NCBI RefSeq assembly: GCF_018130215.1 | Contig: NZ_JAFCKQ010000010.1 | Span: forward strand, 110,595 to 174,594 | Origin: Bradyrhizobium jicamae | Lineage (GTDB): Bacteria > Pseudomonadota > Alphaproteobacteria > Rhizobiales > Xanthobacteraceae | DNA length: 64,000 nucleotides | Direction: 5' to 3' | Shown: piece after piece, positions 60,553-64,000 of the stretch | Layout: each line of letters opens with the position of its first letter | How positions within the stretch are numbered: position 1 is the stretch's first letter | Position numbers and translations under genes: made by a program | Notes under the pieces: generated by a model | What the model saw: only the letters and a program-made list of their open reading frames with translations | Database searches by the model: none | Told to the model about the DNA's origin: nothing

Positions 60553-62919
60553 TCACACCGCCATCTTGCGATGCCGCACCGGCGCGCCAACCGAAAGCCC
60601 TTCCGCAGCGTCGATGATCGCGTTGGCATCGATGCCGTAATGGCGGTAGAGGTCGCCGATCGTCCCGGTCTGGCCGAAATGCTCGATCCCCAGCGCCTCG
60701 ACCCGGTGGCCGCGCACGCCGCCGAGCCAACCGAGCGACGCCGGATGGCCGTCGATCACGGTCACAATGCCGCAGTCGCGGCCGAGCGGCGCAAGCAACT
60801 GCTCGATATGACTCAAATGCTGCACTCCGCGGCGATCCCGGCGCAAATTCCGCGCGGCGGACCATCCGGCGTAAAGCCGGTCGGCGGAGGTTACCGCCAG
60901 TAAACCGACGTCACGATGGCTTTCGCCGATCAGGCCGACCGCCTCGATCGCCTCCGGCGCGACGGTGCCGGTGTAGGCGATGACGATGTCGCAGTTCGGT
61001 CCGGGCTTGCGCAGCCAATAGGCGCCATCGGTGATGTCGCGCGCGAGCTCCGGTGTCATGATCCGCTGCGGCTGCTCGAGCGTGCGCGTCGAGAGCCGCA
61101 AATACACGGAGCCGCCCTCGGCGCCCTCGCGCTGCATGTGCTGGAATCCGAAAGCCATGATCACGGCAAGTTCATCGACGAAGGCCGGCTCGAACGATGC
61201 GAGCCCGTCCTGGCCGATGCCGATCAGCGGCGTCTTGATCGACTGGTGCGCGCCGCCCTCCGGCGCCAGCGACACGCCTGCCGGCGTCGCCGCCACCATG
61301 AAGCGGGCATCCTGGTAGCAGGCATAGTTGAGCGCATCGAGGCCGCGCTCGATGAAGGGATCGTAGAGCGTGCCGACCGGCAGCAGCCGCGCGCCATTGA
61401 TCTCATGCGACAGGCCGAGCGCCGAAAGCATGATGAACAGGTTCATCTCGGCGATGCCGAGCTCGATGTGCTGGCCCTTGGGCGAATACTCCCAGGTGTA
61501 GGCAGACGGGATCTTCTCCTGCCGGAACAGGTCGTGGTTCTCAAGCTTCGCGAACAGGCCGCGGCGATTGACCCAGCCGCCGAGATTGGTCGACACGGTC
61601 ACGTCGGGCGATGCGGTGACGATGCGCGAGGCCAGCGCGCTGTCGCCTCGCGCGAGCTCGTGGAGGATCAGGCCGAACCCCTGCTGCGTCGACATCTGCG
61701 CCGAGGCCTTGAAGGCGAGCCGCTCCGGCACCTCGATCTCCGGCGCAGAGAGGCGGCGGCGTCCCTCGCGATTGAACGGCGCGCCCGCAAGAAACGCTTC
61801 GAGCTTCGCGGGATCCTGCGACAGGCCCTCGAACCGATCCCATTCATGACCCGCGCGGATGTTCTGCGCGGTGCGCCACTTCTCCATCTGCGCCACGGTC
61901 ATCAGGCCCGCATGGTTGTCCTTGTGACCCTGCATCGGCAGCCCGACGCCCTTGATGGTGTAGGCGATGAAGCAGACCGGGCGGTCGTGATCAACAGCTT
62001 CGAAGGCCTCGATCATGCTCGCCATGTCATGGCCGCCGAGGTTCGACATCAGCGCCAGCAATTCATCGTCGCTGCGGCGATCGATCAGGGCCGTGACCTG
62101 CCCCTGGTCGCCGATGTCGTCCTGCAGATGCTTGCGAAAGGCAGCGCCGCCCTGGAAGCAGAGCGCCGCGTACATCTGGTTCGGGCAATTGTCGATCCAG
62201 CGCCTGAGCGCCTCGCCGCCCGGCTCGGCAAAGGCCGCCTGCATCAGCTTGCCGTATTTCACGATCACCACGTCCCAGCCGAAATTGCGGAACATGGTCT
62301 CGAACTTGGCCCACAGCCCCTCGCGCACAACGGCGTCGAGCGACTGCCTGTTGTAGTCGACCACCCACCAGGTGTTGCGCAGGCCGTGCTTCCAGCCCTC
62401 CAGCAGCGCCTCGAAGATGTTGCCCTCATCCATCTCGGCATCGCCGACCAGCGCGATCATGCGGCCCTCGGGCCGCTCCTTCATCCAGCCATGCGCCTTG
62501 ACGTAATCCTGCACCAGCGAGGCGAACAGCGTCTGGGCGACGCCGAGGCCGACCGATCCGGTAGAGAAATCGACGTCGTCGGTGTCCTTGGTGCGGGACG
62601 GATAGGACTGCGCGCCCTTGTAACCGCGGAAATTCTCCAGCTTGTCGCGGGTCTGGTGTCCGAACAGGTACTGGATCGCATGGAACACCGGGCTGGCGTG
62701 CGGCTTCACCGCGACTCGGTCCTGCGGCCGCAGCACCGAGAAATAGAGCGCCGACATGATGTTGGCGAGCGAGGCGGAAGATGCCTGGTGGCCGCCGACC
62801 TTCAGCCCGTCGCTGTTCGGCCTGACATGGTTGGCATGATGGATGGTCCACGACGACAGCCACAGCACCTTGCGGGCCAGGGCGGACAGCATGTCGAGGC
62901 GTTCAGGCGTGATTCCCAT
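60553..62919 (-). CDS. Homodimeric 2-oxoacid dehydrogenase E1-like protein (AceE/transketolase fold)
   Basis: A 788-residue TPP enzyme combining pyrimidine- and pyrophosphate-binding domains on one chain, like AceE or transketolase. The TPP motif starts GDAEMDEGN at residue 159 and ends at Asn190 (VVDYN); the pyrimidine domain is near residues 440-620 (HIELGIAEMNLF with the conserved Glu). It resembles the shorter AceE-like E1 proteins such as MdeB of Pseudomonas putida, which acts on 2-oxobutyrate and lies beside an Lrp-type regulator, as here. The ATG at 62919 has GGGAG 8 bp upstream. No E2 or E3 gene is adjacent, so partners must be encoded elsewhere. Confidence 0.8.
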   Translation of the reverse strand: MGITPERLDMLSALARKVLWLSSWTIHHANHVRPNSDGLKVGGHQASSASLANIMSALYFSVLRPQDRVAVKPHASPVFHAIQYLFGHQTRDKLENFRGYKGAQSYPSRTKDTDDVDFSTGSVGLGVAQTLFASLVQDYVKAHGWMKERPEGRMIALVGDAEMDEGNIFEALLEGWKHGLRNTWWVVDYNRQSLDAVVREGLWAKFETMFRNFGWDVVIVKYGKLMQAAFAEPGGEALRRWIDNCPNQMYAALCFQGGAAFRKHLQDDIGDQGQVTALIDRRSDDELLALMSNLGGHDMASMIEAFEAVDHDRPVCFIAYTIKGVGLPMQGHKDNHAGLMTVAQMEKWRTAQNIRAGHEWDRFEGLSQDPAKLEAFLAGAPFNREGRRRLSAPEIEVPERLAFKASAQMSTQQGFGLILHELARGDSALASRIVTASPDVTVSTNLGGWVNRRGLFAKLENHDLFRQEKIPSAYTWEYSPKGQHIELGIAEMNLFIMLSALGLSHEINGARLLPVGTLYDPFIERGLDALNYACYQDARFMVAATPAGVSLAPEGGAHQSIKTPLIGIGQDGLASFEPAFVDELAVIMAFGFQHMQREGAEGGSVYLRLSTRTLEQPQRIMTPELARDITDGAYWLRKPGPNCDIVIAYTGTVAPEAIEAVGLIGESHRDVGLLAVTSADRLYAGWSAARNLRRDRRGVQHLSHIEQLLAPLGRDCGIVTVIDGHPASLGWLGGVRGHRVEALGIEHFGQTGTIGDLYRHYGIDANAIIDAAEGLSVGAPVRHRKMAV

Positions 62920-63002
62920 GGCAATGCTCCCAGACAGTATGATCGATGTTACTGCCGGCGCGTCCCGCAAAAATCTCAAATTCTCGCGACAGCACAGGAA
63001 AG

Positions 63003-63052
63003 ATTGGGATAAATTACCACGATACGGCCTCAACCGATGAGTTCATCCCAAT
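63003..63052. promoter_or_regulatory. Long-range inverted repeat overlapping the Lrp start codon
   Basis: ATTGGGAT (63003-63010) and ATCCCAAT (63045-63052) are perfect inverted 8-bp arms separated by 34 bp. The right arm covers the first two bases of the Lrp start codon, and no Shine-Dalgarno is visible there. It could be an autoregulatory site or an RNA hairpin that hides the start. Confidence 0.4.
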
Positions 63053-63512
63053 GCCCGCCCTCGACGCCATCGACCGCAAGATCCTGGGTCTCCTCCAGAC
63101 CGACAGTCGCATGACCATGCAGGAGCTCGCCGACAAGGTCGGGCTGTCGGTGTCGCCCTGCCATCGCCGGGTCAAACTGCTGGAAGAGCGCGGCGTGATC
63201 TCCCGCTATATCGCAACCGTCGACCAGAAATCGCTCGGGCTGCATGTCTCCGTCTTCATCTCGATCAAGCTCGCGCGGCAGAAGGAGGAAGACCTCAACC
63301 GCTTCGCCCGCGCGATCTCCAAATGGGACGAGGTGCTCGAATGCTATCTGATGACCGGAAACCGCGACTATCTGCTGCGCGTCGTCGCGGCCGACCTCTC
63401 CTCCTATGAGGCGTTCCTGAAGAACAAGCTGACGAGGCTCGACGGGATTGCCTCGATCGAGTCGAGCTTTGCATTGAGCCAGGTGAAGTATTCGACTGCG
63501 TTGCCGGTGTAA
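63051..63512 (+). CDS. Lrp/AsnC-family transcriptional regulator
   Basis: A 153-residue regulator with an N-terminal winged HTH (LDAIDRKILGLLQTDSRMTMQELADKVGLSVSPCHRRVKLLEERGVI, residues 4-50) and a C-terminal RAM effector domain (residues 65-145, VSVFISIKLARQKEEDL and VLECYLMTGNRDYLLRVVAADL). It is divergent from the E1-like gene with 131 bp between starts, the classic layout for a local Lrp activator or repressor such as MdeR or BkdR. The ATG at 63051 is preferred. The effector is probably an amino acid or 2-oxo acid. Confidence 0.92.
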   Translation: MPALDAIDRKILGLLQTDSRMTMQELADKVGLSVSPCHRRVKLLEERGVISRYIATVDQKSLGLHVSVFISIKLARQKEEDLNRFARAISKWDEVLECYLMTGNRDYLLRVVAADLSSYEAFLKNKLTRLDGIASIESSFALSQVKYSTALPV

Positions 63513-63539
63513 GCGCTTCTCGCTAACGCCACTCTCTCG

Positions 63540-63672
63540 CTGTCCTCCCGGCGAAGGCCGGGACCCATGATTTGGTGCTGAACTGGATCGTGACCCAGCA
63601 TCACGCAACGACCGGCATGTGGGGTAATGGGTCGTGGCCCCCCGTGCGCAATTGCGCACCAGGCCAGGACGA
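63540..63672. repeat. Palindromic intergenic repeat, family GGCCGGGACCCAT
   Basis: The segment begins TGTCCTCCCGGCGAAGGCC, continues through GGGACCCAT and contains a counterpart TAATGGGTCG. Inside it is the perfect 16-nt palindrome GTGCGCAATTGCGCAC (63644-63659), and it closes with AGGACGACAT. I recognise the form as a frequent Bradyrhizobium intergenic element. It follows the Lrp gene and may end its transcript. Confidence 0.65.
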
Positions 63673-63772
63673 CATCGAGTGCGTTGCGCCGCCTGTGAGT
63701 CACACATCCGCGTTCTCGCGACATGAATTGCCCGAGCTTTGTATCTCGTTTCGCACTCTCCTTGATCGGAGG

Positions 63773-63878
63773 GCGCAGGGAAAGCCGGGTGCCGATCGCA
63801 CCCATGGGCCCCGTGCAAGGTAGAAAGCACGGGGGTAGGACCACAGGTGTAACCGGAACAACCCGGCTTTCCCTGCGC
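63773..63878. repeat. Strongly structured non-coding element with nested stems
   Basis: GCGCAGGGAAAGCCGGGT (63773-63790) and its perfect reverse complement (63861-63878) form an 18-bp stem. Inside it CCCCGTGC (63809-63816) and GCACGGGG (63827-63834) form an 8-bp hairpin with a 10-nt loop. The conserved-looking flank continues to the window end. I remember similar sequence in other Bradyrhizobium genomes, so it is probably a dispersed repeat; a structured RNA is possible. No convincing coding frame is present between 63513 and 64000. Confidence 0.65.
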
Positions 63879-64000
63879 GATGGGTTACGGCTTATACGTG
63901 CTCGCCCCGGTGAGACTGGGCTCTTTTGTCACCGCTTTCGCAAAGATGCTTGCGCACGCTTCACGAGAGGACACCTGCCACCAGGGCGTCAGGCCTGCAC

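Noticed and set aside
60916..63012. Open frame of 698 codons on the plus strand
   Set aside because: Antisense to the E1-like gene and without recognisable motifs.
63404..63844. Minus-strand frame of 146 codons crossing the repeats at the right edge
   Set aside because: It overlaps the Lrp gene end and two palindromic repeats; coding is unlikely.

Overview
The window is a GC-rich, gene-dense chromosomal segment from an alphaproteobacterium, most likely Bradyrhizobium or a close relative. The reasons are a B3 metallo-beta-lactamase that closely resembles the BJP-1 type as I remember it, several families of dispersed palindromic repeats of the kind common in Bradyrhizobium, many ABC and TRAP solute importers, and catabolic genes for aromatics, fatty acids and sugar acids. 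I see no tRNA, rRNA, CRISPR array, insertion sequence, integrase or phage gene. Taxonomy and family names come from reading motifs by eye, not from a database search.

Layout. (1) 1-2703, minus strand: an AraC regulator, an intradiol (hydroxyquinol-type) dioxygenase and a truncated flavoprotein monooxygenase form an aromatic-degradation unit. A tandem 21-bp direct repeat upstream of the dioxygenase is a candidate AraC operator. (2) 2868-9909, minus strand: a lipid operon in the order small DUF6489-like protein, lipase-like hydrolase, WS/DGAT acyltransferase, epoxide hydrolase and a self-sufficient CYP102-type P450-reductase fusion. (3) 10351-24155, plus strand: two complete oligopeptide/glutathione-type ABC importers flank a gamma-glutamyltransferase and a DUF1028 protein. 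(4) 24395-34324: a CnbZ-like deaminase, a TetR-adaptor-RND efflux operon with a clear operator and terminator, a split TPP decarboxylase divergent from a class I P450, and ornithine aminotransferase; an ion channel follows.

(5) 35098-43719, minus strand: a NitT/TauT-type ABC importer is followed by an enolase-superfamily enzyme, a Gfo/Idh/MocA oxidoreductase, a DUF993 protein and a TIM-barrel isomerase/epimerase, with a TetR gene upstream. It looks like a complete uptake and catabolic pathway whose substrate I cannot name, and it is the best candidate here for an undescribed system. (6) 43932-49838: a VOC protein, two PfkB kinases, a ferredoxin reductase, an enoyl-CoA hydratase/isomerase-like protein and a histidine phosphatase. 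(7) 49820-57923: a sugar-acid unit with a TRAP importer, an IlvD/Edd dehydratase, a GntR regulator, a uronate dehydrogenase-like enzyme and an SMP-30 lactonase. Three ATTGWCAAT boxes link the GntR gene, the dehydratase and the TRAP operon. (8) 57949-63512: the metallo-beta-lactamase, an aldehyde dehydrogenase and a homodimeric E1-type 2-oxoacid dehydrogenase divergent from an Lrp regulator. (9) 63513-64000: non-coding repeats, including an element with an 18-bp perfect outer stem and a nested 8-bp stem.

Overall this is a metabolic accessory region. Each catabolic unit carries its own importer or regulator, and most units are separated by palindromic repeats rather than by mobile elements.
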